64,000 nt of DNA from Entoloma clypeatum (GCA_963565915.1 OY751493.1:3844001-3908000); one strand, 5' to 3'. Counted from the first letter of the stretch, positions 45,321-57,304 are shown. Translations and numbers: made by a program. Notes: a model not told the origin generated them from the letters alone.

Positions 45321-48300
45321 ATGACTGCAGACAATAGAACCTATGTCATCCCTGCCAAGCGAGCCGCTGCGTTGACTAAGACTGTGAAGGGAGATAACCC
45401 GCCGAAAAGACGAGAAATCAGGCTGTTAGCTCAGCTCAAAACACGATGAGGACCAAAGGTTATCCGACCTGAGGTTGACAGCGGATGTGAGCGCACATGC
45501 ATCCATCCCAGAATAGTACGCGAACAGAACCTCCCCATGCGAGGAATACCACCCATAGCAATTCTAAATGCGGATGGATCACCAAATCGACAACAGAAAG
45601 CGAGCCAACTTGCCGAAGTCAAACTGGATTTGGGAGCACATCAGGAAACCATGGAAGCAATGGTACTGGACATTGGGAGAATGGACATGCTCTTGGGACA
45701 TGACTGGTTGGTGCACCACAACCCCACAATCAATTGGACAACCGGCGCGGTAACATTTAACCGGTGCCCAACAACATGTCGAACCAAACACTCGGATTTC
45801 AGGATTAACCTTAATGGTCGCAAACACTGAGTTTGCATGGTTGAGGTGCGCGACAAAGATGCACCCAAAAAGTCGGATCAGAAATGGAAGCCTGGAGACC
45901 CTATCTTGGAAGCTGTCACTCCCACACCACCTCCCACAACCAAACGACCCTCATATGTTGAACGATTTGCTGATCTTTTCGAGAAAGAGAACTTTGACAA
46001 AATCCCAAAGGAGAGGGAATGGGACCATGGGATCGAACTTACACCGGACGCACCAAAGGAACTAGGGGGAAATACATATCCTATGACGCAAAAGGAACAA
46101 GAAGAATTGGACGCATTCATTGACGAGGGTCTAGCAACGGGAAAGATCCGCCCGTCCAAATCCCCTTATGCCTCCCCTTGCTTCTTCATCAACAAAAAGG
46201 ATGGCTCCAAACGATTGGTACAAGATTACCGCATGGTCAATAAATTCACGGTCAAAGACAAGTTCCCACTCCCACGAATATCCGATCTCTTGGACGTACT
46301 GAAAGATGCGGTCTACTTCAATAAAATGGACATCATGTGGGGCTATAACAACGTCCGGATTAAGGAGGGCGATGAATGGAAAGCTGCCTTCCTCACCAGT
46401 CGAGGATTGTTCGAACCATTGGTCATGTTTTTTGGTCTTTGCAACTCCCTGGGAACGTTCTCTCAAATGATGGCTAGTCTATTCCGGGACCAGATCCGCC
46501 GACGTATCTGCGTGATCTACATGGATGACATCGTGGTTATTGGTAAAACCAAGGAAGAACTCGCGCGAAACACTGAAGAAATCCTACAGATCCTATCAGA
46601 CAATGATTTGTTCCTAAAGGAGAAGAAGTGTTTATGGGAAGTAACGAAATGTCCTATATTGGGATATGTGGTTGGTGAGGGACGTGTTGAGATGGAAACT
46701 GAGAAGGTGGATACAATTCGAAACTGGCGAGCACCCACATCAAAAAAGGAAGTTCAGAAGTTCCTTGGATTTGCTAACTTCTATCGACGATTTATTGAAG
46801 GGTACTCAAACATCGCAAAGCCTCTCACCGCGCTCACAGGCGGTATGGCATTTACTTGGGGACCAACAGACCAGCAAGCCTTTGAAGGTCTCATATGGGC
46901 AATTACATCAGCACCGGTCTTGGCATTACCAAAACCAGAGGGACAGTTCAGGATTGAAACCGATGCATTGGGCTATGCAATTGGAGCAGTACTCTCTCAG
47001 AAGCAAGACGACAAATGGCACCCCATTGCGTTCTTGTCGCGGACCATGTCCATGGCCGAACAGAATTATGAGATATACGACAAGGAACTCCTGGCGGTTG
47101 TGGAAGCATTAAAAGATTGGAGACACTATCTGCTTGAAGCCAGGGAACATTTCGAGATCTTGACCGATCACAAGAACCTGGAATATTTCCGTCGTCCTCA
47201 GGACCTAAATCAACGACAGCGATGCTGGAAAATGAAGTTACAAGACTATGACTTCGAATTACGGCATGTACCCGGCAAGACCAATGCAAAAGCGGACATC
47301 CTGTCACGCTTACCCTGGTATGAAGCGGAACTCGAACCACAGGACAGTGACCAAATGCTCAAGGAGGGACTATTCTTGAAACGATTGGAATCAGAAGATG
47401 TGGTACAAATGGAGATGTTCACAGAGGAACAATTCTTTGAAGGGGGTGAAACATCTGATTCCATCAAAATTGGAAACGTCACGACCATTGAAAATCCGTG
47501 GATCACACGCATCAAGGGTTCAAACCGCATGGAGACAGAAGTAGCGCAGGGCGTAAAAAAGAATCCTCATTGGTATCAGCAGGAGAATGGGATCACCTAT
47601 GCAGGCGAACGAGTCTATGTCCCGCCGGACCCACAATTACGACAAGAATTGATGTTCGAATCACACGATGCACCAGTGGCTGGACATCCAGGACAGTACC
47701 GGACACATGAACTCCTCACTCGCACCTACTGGTGGCCTACCATACTGCATGATGTGAAGAAGTACGTGAAGGGTTGCGACACTTGTCAACGCAACAAGAT
47801 TAACCGACAAAAGCGACATGCTCCGCTACATCCCCATGCAGCACCAAGTCACCCATGGGAAGACATAGGGATCGACGTCGTGGGACCGATACCAGAATCT
47901 GATGGAAAAAACGCAATTCTGGTCATCACGGATAGACATTCAAAGATGCTTCACCTCATTCTGACAACCGTGGAACTATCGGCTGAAGGATTAGCCAAGA
48001 TCTATCGGGATCAGATATGGAAGCTTCATGGGATCCCCAAGAAGATCATCAGCGATAGGGGACCACAGTTCGCTGCGAAGTTCATGGAGATACTCTGCCG
48101 CATGTTAGGGATCAAGAGGAACCTGTCCACCGCATACCACCCACAGACTGATGGACAGGCCGAGCAATCGCATCAGGAAACAGAAGCATTCTTACGAAAC
48201 TTTGTCAACCATCTACAGGATGATTGGGCAGAATGGATCGCAATCGCAGAGTTCCAGTACAATGACAAAGAACACCAGACAACGAAGCACACCCCATTCT

Positions 48301-48920
48301 ACCTCAACTACGGTTTACATCCGTGGAAGGGAGAACTTGTGTTAGAAGATACCAACCCGGCTGCCAACGACTTCTTGAAAAAACTCAAACAGGCACAAGA
48401 AGAAGCCAATGCTGCACTGAAACAAGCACAGGATCAGATGAAGAAGACAGTTGACACACGGCGAACTCCGTCTCGGGACTACCGCATCGGAGACAAGGTG
48501 TGGCTGGAAGGGACTAACATCAGGACCGATCGACCCTCAAAGAAACTTGATGCACTCCGACATGGACCATTCAAAGTCCTAGAGAAGAAAGGAGCTAGTG
48601 CGTACCTTCTTGATCTTCCGAAGACTTGGAAGATGATTCACCCTGTGTTCAACGAGACCCTGTTGTCACCATATGAAACTCCGAAGTACGCCATCCAGAA
48701 AAAGAAACCAGCCCCTGATCCAATCATCGTTGAAGGACGAGAAGAGTACCATGTGTCTACGATCCTGGACTCTCGAAAGTTCCGCAGAAAGATCCAGTAC
48801 CTCGTCCAGTGGGAAGGATATGGCCCAGAAGAGAACACATGGGAACCGCGAGCTAATGTTCAGAACGCTCAAGATTTGATCTGTGATTTCCATCGGCAGA
48901 ACCCGTCACGTCCACAATAA
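45321..48920 (+). pseudogene. Pro-pol polyprotein, copy A (two in-frame stops)
   Basis: One frame of 1,200 codons from MTADNRTYVIP to a TAA, interrupted by TGA at 45447-45449 and 45828-45830. Order: aspartic protease (VDSGCERTCI, LLGHDWLV); reverse transcriptase with YMDD at about 46520; RNase H (TDALGYAIGAVLSQ, YDKELLAVVEAL); integrase with an HHCC zinc region (HPGQYRTHELLTRTYWWPTI, CDTCQ) and D-D-E residues (DVVGPI, SDRGPQF, QTDGQAE); and a C-terminal chromodomain (YLVQWEGYGPEENTWEP). From ATG 45837 onward 1,027 codons are uninterrupted. Frame differs from gag and starts 50 nt after it. Confidence 0.9.
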
Positions 48921-49042
48921 AAGACACCCGTTGAAATCAGCAACAGCATCGACCTCATCAGTCAAAAACCCACTGAGTTCTCCGCTCCGTCTTCAATATA
49001 GCTACTCCATTCTTCCTCTATCTCTCCAACATCCTCCGCACC

Positions 49043-49405
49043 ATGTCCACCGCCACCACCACATCCACTGAAACCAACCCCGCCATCACTGCCCTCATGG
49101 GTGAAGCCCTCTCCATGAGAGACCAGATCCACGCGCTAGAAGCCTCGCTCGCCGACATCCTGCATTGACAGATGCACATCCGCCTCCATTCTTTATCCGA
49201 CCTCCCCGTCGCACCAACCCCCGAAGAAAAACAAATCCTCGGGAACTACACCCGTACGCTGGTCATTGAAAACCGGCGCATCCAACTAGCCATCCGGAGT
49301 CTCGAGCTCGCCGTCGCCATCAATGAAGAGCTAATAGACAATTGGAGCCTCAAGGAGAATGGCGCCTGGACAAACAACGACGATGCCGGAGGATGGGGAC
49401 AATGA
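49043..49405 (+). pseudogene. Accessory ORF after pol, copy A
   Basis: Starts MSTATTTSTETNP; about 120 codons with a coiled-coil character (MRDQIHALEASLADIL, LAIRSLELAVAINEEL), interrupted by one TGA at 49166-49168, and ending in DDAGGWGQ before the purine tract. Not part of a standard chromovirus; no known domain. Confidence 0.6.
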
Positions 49406-49439
49406 CTCTGTGAGGACACAGAGCTTGAGGAGGGGAACA

Positions 49440-49807
49440 TGTTACGGACTTACCGGTTTGTATGTTACGCACTTTTCCCTTGCATCGTACCTTCGTTATT
49501 TCTTTGACTCATCGGACCGCTTATTCATTTACCTTTACTCTACCATTCTCCTTTACTATACTTCGCTCCCACACTGACTCGCACTCCGCAGTCGTCTGAC
49601 TCACTTCGCACTGCCTTTCCGCAGTTACTGACTCATCCGCACTGCCTTCCGCAGCTACTGACTCACTCGCTACCGCTCGTAGCCAGTACTATATAAACCC
49701 CATGTACCATAGCTACATTCCTTAGATTTAGCAATTACTTTGCTCTTCGCCTTTCCACTTTCCTGCATACTCTGCCCGAACCTTGGAACGGTTTGTTAAG
49801 CATAACA
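49440..49807 (+). repeat. 3' LTR of copy A
   Basis: 368 bp, lacking the 21-bp segment of the 5' LTR but matching the 3' LTR of copy B almost perfectly. Confidence 0.9.
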
Positions 49808-51114
49808 TATAGTTTGGTGGCTTTCCACCACTTGTCAAAGGTGTATCTGTCCTTGAACATCCCCGGATCCTTGATGATCTTGGATGTATCCATTGTTTGT
49901 ACAGCCGGAGCTTCTGCCATGTTTAGAGTCTGCGGAGGAGAAGAGGAGTTGGGTTGTTGGGATGAAGATGGGGTTCGGGATACAGGTAAGGATTGAAAAT
50001 GAGTCCCTGTTCTAGGCGTCTGTTCGATATCTGACTGCGCGGAGTCAAAAGTAAATTCGTCAGGGGACTCGTCGGCGGAATCGGTGGCAAAACGTTCAGA
50101 GTATTTCCTCTGTAAATCTCTAAGGAATCTCTGTTCCTGCGCGTCTGTTGGTCTCGAGAAGGGGTCAAGTCTCTCGTTTCGTGCCCAGTGGTTGTACTCG
50201 GTCTGTTGTTCTTTGGTGGTGAAGTGGGCGTAGATCTGCTGCTTCGAGTAAGACGTGATGATGTGGCTCTGGGACGTCTCGATGTGAGCGTCCTAATCAA
50301 TCTTCTGATAACGGTTGTCTGGACACCAATAAACTCTCTGATCTCTGTGATCCAACCTGTCTGAGGTCCTTCTTGAACGCGAAAACTTTCGAGTTCGTTC
50401 TGTTGGGCGTTGTAACGCGTGATCTGGTGTTGCCGAGCAAGATGGATGCTCTCTGCTATCTCGCTGTGGGGGCGATGCTCGTCGTTGTCTAGTTCTTCGT
50501 CAAGCACCTGCTGTAGGATGCGACGGATCTCCGATTCGATGTACTGCTGGATGAGTGTAAAATCGATACTGTCTCGAGGACTTAGCTCCTCCTGTCGGGC
50601 TTCTGGCGTGCTGAATGGGTTACTGGTGAAGTCTTCAAAGAAGCGCGACGTCTTGACTCGTCTGGTAGTTGCTCTCTTTGCTCTGGGCGAACCTAATGAG
50701 ATTTAGCAACTTGTTATGCTTAACAAACCGTTCCAAGGTTCGGGCAGAGTATGCAGGAAAGTGGAAAGGCGAAGAGCAATGTGATTGCTAAATCTAAGGA
50801 ATCTACTATAGTACAAGAGGTTTATATAGGTACTGACTATAGGCGATAGCGGATGAGTCAGTACTGCGGAAGGCAGTGCGCATGAGTAAGGTGACTGCGG
50901 AAGGCTATGTACAGTGAGTAAGCTGACTGCGGAAAGCGAGTCAGCGTGGGAGCGAAGTATACTAAAGGGGATGACGAAGTAATGTAATGAGTCAGACTGG
51001 AAATCGAAGGTTGCGAAAGTAGACATTTAGACATAGTGAGTTCGTAAGAGGGCGCCGAGTCAGGCTGATAAGTAAAAGATATGACGTGGTCCTCATACCG
51101 TAGAGTCCGTAACA
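49808..51114 (-). mobile_element. Truncated inverted copy C of the same chromovirus
   Basis: On the minus strand: a diverged 5' LTR (50712-51114, 403 bp), the leader ORF (same ACG instead of ATG start as copy B, no internal stop) and the first 38 or so gag codons. It then ends abruptly at the LTR end of copy A. The leader ORF matches copy B exactly at protein level over 194 codons, whereas the LTR is a distinct subtype. Confidence 0.88.
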
Positions 51115-51480
51115 GATATTCTACAGTTTTGGCAGAGAAGTCGCACCTGTCAGCGCGGGCATAAAGACCATGTCGTCGGAGTCGTCGGAGGACTTCTCGG
51201 ACATGTTTTTTTGTGTTTCTCAGGGTTGTCGGATGTTATGGTTGACAAACTCATGCGATGCTTAGGCAGAGAGGCTTAAGTAGCAAAGGTGGATACCAAG
51301 GTGATTGCTAGATCTGGGGAATACATGCAATGTATGTACCCTATATATACTAGAAGGTCGAGTCATCTAGATGACTCTAGAGCGGTTCCGGTCTGACTCC
51401 AGAAGCGGACCCGGAGTAGGTGTCTATGGTAACTGCTGCGGCGTGAGTCAGTGTATCTAAGTATAGTCCAATAAGTAACA
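51115..51480 (-). mobile_element. Fragment of a related gypsy element: LTR plus gag start
   Basis: A 247-bp LTR-like unit (51234-51480, TGTTATGG ... AGTAACA) with layout similar to the chromovirus LTR, including ATATATAC. After it on the minus strand comes a short frame from ATG 51204 (MSEKSSDDSDDMVFMPA). Cut off by the LTR of copy C. Confidence 0.45.
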
Positions 51481-51649
51481 CGATGTCAAGGATGTGTGAG
51501 AGTAACCATCTAGATATGGTAACGATGACCATACTGTAGTGAGTAAGCGGAGGCCGGGGCCCGAATGATGTAAAAGTGAATAGTAAGCATGAAACCAATA
51601 GATAAGATGAAACTGGCCATTAATCAGATAAGGCCTCTATGTCTTGTAT

Positions 51650-52947
51650 CTTGTCTGAGCGATCAATGCCATGGATAGCGAATCCATAACATCGGAGTAG
51701 ATCAGGATGTCATCGAGGTAAACGGTAACACAGTTGTCCAGAAGATTGGAGAAGATGTCGTTCATGAAACATTGGAAGGCTGCAGGTGTGTTAGACAATC
51801 CGAATGGCATGACTAACCATTCAAATGATCCATATCAAGTGCAGAATGCAGTTTTCCATTCATCACCTTCAGCGATGTGGACTAGGTGGTATGCGTGTCG
51901 GAGGTCTATGGTGGTATAAACATGTGCTTTTCCAGCAGTGGCTAAGAGGTCGGAGATGAGTGGAAGTGGGTATCGGTCCTTCTTTGTGATTTTGTTCAGG
52001 CCTCGGTAGTCAACACATAGTCGGAGTGATCCATCTTTCTTTCAGACAAAGAGGATTGGAGCGCCGTGAGGTGAACTAGAAGGTTTGATGAAACCAATAT
52101 TGAGATGCTCATCGATGAAGTCTCGGAGGGATCCAAGTTCGGATTGCGAGAGTGAGTACATTGGACCAATCGGAGGGGAAGTATCTTCCTCCAAATTGAT
52201 CTTGAGGTCATAAGGTCAGTGGGGTGCAAGGGTGTCGGCTTTTTTCTTACTGAATACATCAGCAAAATTGTGATATTCCTCGGGTATGCCAGAGAGGTCG
52301 GGAGCGTCGTCGGAGACAGACACAGAATTGGCAGAGATGTCGGAGAGGTGAACACAAAAAGCATATGCCCCAGGAGCTTTACAAGCATGGAGATATGCAG
52401 CTGCATTGACCATGGTAATCTGTGGCAGGTCAGAGGTGTTCGGAGTGAGCAGATCGGAGGTGCCCATCGGAGAGGGCGGACACTGCAGAGGTGGCGAAGC
52501 TGCCTCAGCAGTCGACGTCAGACTCGGACTCGGAGTGTTGGGTAACGTAGAACAGAATAAGGTACTGCCCAATACCCAGTCAATCAACAGATTGTAGCGG
52601 GTGAGCCAGTTGTGTCCTAGAACCAAATTACAAGACGAATCGAGGGTTGTCATGTAAAATGTGACAGTCAGAAGTTCACCAGAAGGGAATCGGAGAGGAA
52701 GATCGATAGATTGCATGATATAAGTATTTGAAGAACCATCAAAAAGTTTCAAAATCATAGGTGAAGGGATCGGAGTCAGAGATAAGTTTAAAGAAGAAAT
52801 AAATCTGGTATCTGCGAAGCAATGTGTAGAACCAGAATCAATAAGAGTCTTTATCGGAAGAGAATCAGAAAAGGTCGGAGATATCAAATCAATACATAGA
52901 GAGTTTGGATTTGAGAGAGCAGACACATTGAGTCGGAGGGTTTCCAA
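51650..52947 (-). pseudogene. Protease-RT fragment, second gypsy family
   Basis: Begins METLRLNVSAL; retropepsin site LIDSGSTHCF and NLVLGHNWL; then the RT with [16 protein letters not shown], the IDLRHAYHL region and the catalytic YLDDILIYS at about 51700. TGA codons interrupt it at FV*KKDG and FCT*YGSFEW, where relatives carry Arg or Lys. No RNase H or integrase remains. Confidence 0.82.
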
Positions 52948-53006
52948 AGGTGCACAAAAGGAGTCAATGCAATCCCCAGTACGTGCTGGAATCTGAGGAC
53001 TGCTTA

Positions 53007-54223
53007 CTATTTTTTTGACTCAGTTGTCTTCTCCGATTTGTCCTCAGCTTGGGCCGCGCTGGCCTTTGCTTTGGCATTAGAAGACGACTTCTTTGAGCAG
53101 TCAGATGCCTGATGATCCATGTTGCCACAAAACATGCATAAATTATTGTCAAATCGTCGTTGGCGTTCTTGGGGAGTTAATTTCCCATCTTTGCCAAGTT
53201 TGTCGGAGAGGGCAGATTTCGGGGAGGTGGATGACAATTTTTGTTGTTGCGAGTTGGGTTTAAACGATGAGGAGTTGTTGTTGGAGGATGATGAAGCGGG
53301 GGTCTGTTTTTTGTCGGATTTGTCAGATTTGTCGGACTTCGGAGTAGATTTGTTGGAGGAGCACAATTTCTCATGTTGACATTTCCAGTAGCGAGCATCA
53401 ATGTTATGGGCCATTACTTTCAACTTGGCGAGAGTCTTTGGTTTGGGAAAAGTCCCAAAACATCCTTGATGTGTTCCGCTAAACCAGTATAGTACCGATA
53501 TTGGAGCGCGCCATCATTCCACTGTGTGCGAGCGGAAAGACGTTTGAAGTCCATGTTGTAATGTAGGATCTTCTGATTGTTGCGCATCCAAAGGTGATCC
53601 AGGCTATCCTCTGCTTCTCCAGTCCAATCGATAGGTCCGAATTCGGATCGGAGGATGTGCACAAAGGCAGACTAGTTGTCCAACCAGACAGAGTCGTCGT
53701 CAGACTCTCCCAAGAGGGTGGGCTCAAACCATTCGAGCGTGGTTCCTTGGAGGTACAACAGAGCAAAACTGACTTTGTTATCATCATCCTCAAAGGTGGG
53801 GTTGTTTTGGAAATATAGTGTGCATTGTGCGAGGAAACTAGTGAGTTTCCAAGAGTCGGAACCATCAAAAGTGTCGGGTTCCTTCAACTTTTTTTTCGGA
53901 GTCTTTGGAGTCTCTCTACATCAGAGCTCCTGCATCATAAGCATAATTGCTTCAGCGAGGTTTGGAGTTTGCTCACGACGGAAAGGATTGTTGTCATCGA
54001 AAGGAGAAGTCGGAGATTTATGGGAATGACGGGATCCTTCAGGGATTGGAGGTCCTGATGTCTGAGGTGTTCGGGAACGTGGTGTCGGAGATATGGGGTC
54101 AGGTTTGGGTTCTGCGGAAAGATCTTGGAACATATGTAGAAATGACGCCCTGGTGTCCTGCAGGTTTGAAGCTTCTGCCACGGCTGCTGCTGCGCAGGAG
54201 TTCTGAGTGGTGCAGGCTGCCAT
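53007..54223 (-). pseudogene. Gag, second gypsy family, broken
   Basis: Starts MAACTTQNSCAAA; the Gag core (FDGSDSWKLTSFLAQCTLYF, LEWFEP) and a single CCHC knuckle (CMFCGNMDHQASDC) are visible, with stops near 53920 and 53672 and a frameshift near 53440. Confidence 0.78.
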
Positions 54224-54269
54224 AACTGGAATTTGAAATATGGATAAGCAAGTGGCAGTTTGAATATAC

Positions 54270-54663
54270 TGTTAAGAACTGATCGACAAAAATGTCGGAG
54301 CTACATTGGACGCGTCGGAGGGTCGGAGGGTCGGAGCGCGTGCAATGTAGGGGCAAGGACTTGGCTTCAACTTGTGTGTTGCGCCCTCGCTGATATGTCG
54401 GTGTTCTTATTTCGGAGCATCAGAGCATCGGAGCATCGGAGGTCAGACTCAAGTTAAGAGTCGGAAAGAGGACGGGAGATAAGATGTCGAATCTAAGTTG
54501 ATATTCAAACTGAAGCTAATACACAATTCTACATAAGTTTAAATACTGTGTCGGAGGACGTGTGGCTTCATCAGAGTCAGATAACAAGTGGCTGTCGGAG
54601 ATTCTTAACATAAGTAAAAATGGTCGGATGTAAGTAATGTACGTAGTAACGAGATTCATAACA
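54270..54663 (-). repeat. 5' LTR of the second gypsy family
   Basis: 394 bp with TGTTA/TAACA ends and repeated TCGGAGCA motifs near 54415-54440. ATATTCAAACTG at 54501-54512 pairs with CAGTTTGAATAT at 54256-54267, two bases outside the LTR, the same self-priming arrangement as in the chromovirus. Confidence 0.72.
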
Positions 54664-56936
54664 GTAAGTATGCATAATAAGTATTAGTCAAAATGTCGGA
54701 GTTGTCAGAATTGGTCAGAAATCGTTGGAATTGATTGGAATGTAACAATGGATTGATTTCTCTTCTTCGTATGTTGCAAAGTCACTCATCTCTGAGGTGA
54801 AGTGCATACTAGCGCCAGAATCCATGATCCACTCAGCATCATTAGTATCTTTGGATTTGTTCTTACATTTTGAACATGAGGCAAAATGATCATATATTTC
54901 CTCCATGAAGGAGGCAGCAATGACAGGTGATTTTAAATAACTACGACCCGGTTCTAGTGACTCATCACGAATCTGGGTGTCTTCTTCTGTTATTGCCTGC
55001 TCATGTGAAACTTGTGAAAGAACATACCTTGGGTCGTCGCATGACGAACCTCTGAAAAGCTCGCCATCGACTTCATCTGCCCAACTGAAATGCATCTGCT
55101 TGGACAGTCCAGGTTCATCTTCATCATACTCATATTCCTCATCGAAATCCATCACTGTATTGGCATCATAATCTTGGCATTCCATCAGGAACAGGGAAGC
55201 TTCATCCATTACCTCATTGTCAGGGGTTGAATATATCCCCAGAATGTCTTCGGAGTATATGACATTATTGACATTTTGGAGGGTCTGGGATGTTCCCACA
55301 ATGCCAAGAGATGTGGCAACATCACGCACCGCTTGCATCTCAGGGTACATCGATGGTTCATTAACCGGAGCACCTGTGAAACGCTGCGCAGATGTGTTTG
55401 TCATGTGATCAAGAAGCTCTCTCACACCTGCAGTCATGATATGTTCAGCGGGACCAGATGTCAACTGCGATTCGAGAGGAGGACGACGACAAGGGTCAGT
55501 CATCCGAGTAGAAGATTGTTGGGAGGGAATGACATGTCCCGAGCCAGTGACAGTGGTGAAGGAGGGTGTCGGCAGATTCATAGTCATTGCCAACGAGGCA
55601 AGATGAGAGCAGCCAGCAGTGTCGCCTGCAGCAGCTTCTTGGGCGCGCTGGGCCTTTTTCCAACTCAGTGACCCTTCCTTTTTGGGTACAAACGGCTGCT
55701 TCTTATTTTGATCACTGGAGTTGTTTGACGGTGTCTCCTTTGCCTTTCCTTTTCCTTTGTTCTGTTGCTGAGGTTTGCCGGAATTCTGGTTTGACCCAGA
55801 AGCATCAGCAGGTCCCGGACCATTATGCCAGCAGGGTTCCTGTCCTTTCCACTTGACAGCGGAGATCTTGTTAGCAGCTGGAAGTTGTGCTTTGGCTTGT
55901 ACGCGCATATACTCCATGGTCATGATGGCTTCAACATCGGCAAGTTTGAAAGTATCTAACTTCCATTCTTTCGCCAAATGCGAACCAAGGTGTTTCCATT
56001 TTGGAGATAGACGGTGCACAGCAAGCATCCCTTGCAATTTTGTTGCGAAGGGGATCTTGTGCCCGTCGAGGCGTGCCAAGAGATCATGGAATTTAGAAAA
56101 TTCCAGATGGGGGTCACCACCAGACAGGTGCCAATCGAGAGTCAAGGCAAAGTCCTTGAACATCTTGTCGGGGCCTTTATTCTCAAAGAGAGTCTTCAGC
56201 TGATCCCAAACCTCTTTCGAAGTCTGGAATGCTGTGACCTCATGTTTTACAGATTCCACCAGAGATAAGATGATTGTGCCGCGTGCTTTCAAGTCTTTCT
56301 CCTTCCACTCGCGGAACTCCTTTCATTGTTCAGATGTCAAAGCGGCTGTCAGGAGGATGGCTGTTTCCAGTCACTGGATACGAGCATCCAGGTCCCTTCA
56401 AACTGTAAAAACCCTGTCATCTTATCGCTCCACTCCTTCCAGTTAGAGCCGGTCATCTTGACGACAGCGGATTTGTAATCAAAAGAAGACATGATTTGAT
56501 GTGAAGGGTGAGAGCGCAAAAGACTGGAAATAGAATGTGTCAGTCACATGTCAAATCACTGGATCTTAGATGAAACAGGGACACAGCAACATGTGTTTTG
56601 CTCCACTAGGGCCCATCAGACCCCTATTCCATGTTTAACGTCATACACAGAATTAACTGGTAGACACATGTATGGAGGCGGATGGGCATCACGATCATCA
56701 GGGTGTTATCGCCCGGATCTGCTAGCTCATCACGCTGCACGATGATGTGGGATTAAACATCCACATAATCATTAATATTGTATGTACAGATCAAGGTGCA
56801 CTTGATCTATCACGTTCACGATGTAGCGGCATCGAGTCTACTAAGACTGCCAGCGACGAGCACAATGGCGAGTCTCAGGGCTCATAACCTGTTAGAACAG
56901 CATATGATCACATCAACGCTGGAGGTGATCACAGCG
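54664..56936 (-). mobile_element. Truncated Ty1/copia element
   Basis: Minus strand: leader from 56936, gag and the start of protease, cut off by the second gypsy family's LTR. No integrase or RT remains. The region 56493-56936 holds several short inverted repeats and is probably the copia leader or LTR, but no LTR ends could be fixed. Confidence 0.75.
54715..56492 (-). pseudogene. Copia gag-protease fragment
   Basis: From ATG 56492 (MSSFDYKSAVVKMTG, then NWKEWSDKM, the UBN2-type Gag start), with two TGA stops at about 56360-56340. It is then open for 525 codons from 56292: TSKEVWDQLKTLFE, FSKFHDLLARLDG, a charged linker, and the copia protease site EWIMDSGASMHFTSEMSDF just before truncation. 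The usual CCHC knuckle is not evident; the copy has CWHNG in its place. Confidence 0.78.
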
Positions 56937-57304
56937 TGTTATGCTCAACAAACCGTTCCAAGGTTCGGGCAGAGTATGCAGGAAAGTGGAAAGGCGAAGA
57001 GCAAAGTAATTGCTAAATCTAAGGAATGTAGCTATGGTACATGGGGTTTATATAGTACTGGCTACGAGCGGTAGCGAGTGAGTCAGTAGCTGCGGAAGGC
57101 AGTGCGGATGAGTCAGTAACTGCGGAAAGGCAGTGCGAAGTGAGTCAGACGACTGCGGAGTGCGAGTCAGTGTGGGAGCGAAGTATAGTAAAGGAGAATG
57201 GTAGAGTAAAGGTAAATGAATAAGCGGTCCGATGAGTCAAAGAAATAACGAAGGTACGATGCAAGGGAAAAGTGCGTAACATACAAACCGGTAAGTCCGT
57301 AACA
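56937..57304 (-). repeat. 3' LTR of copy B
   Basis: 368 bp, without the 21-bp segment; differs from the 3' LTR of copy A at essentially one base (GTTGAGC for GTTAAGC). Confidence 0.9.

Larger units (their letters stand above)
43224..49807 (+). mobile_element. Full-length Ty3/gypsy chromovirus, copy A
   Basis: 6,584 bp with a 389-bp 5' LTR, a leader ORF, gag, pro-pol ending in a chromodomain, an extra 3' ORF, a purine tract (GAGGAGGGGAACA) and a 368-bp 3' LTR. No target-site duplication flanks it (TGCTG on the left, TATAG on the right). Several reading frames are broken, so it is not autonomous as it stands. Its 3' end abuts an inverted fragment of a sister element. Confidence 0.93.
51650..54663 (-). 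mobile_element. Degraded Ty3/gypsy element of a second family, 3'-truncated
   Basis: Minus strand: 5' LTR 54270-54663 (394 bp, TGTTATGAATC ... CTTAACA), gag, protease and the first half of reverse transcriptase, then lost. The LTR contains AGTTTGAATAT-type sequence complementary to the primer site beside it. Many in-frame TGA codons. The stretch 51481-51649 between this and the neighbouring fragment is unassigned. Confidence 0.82.
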
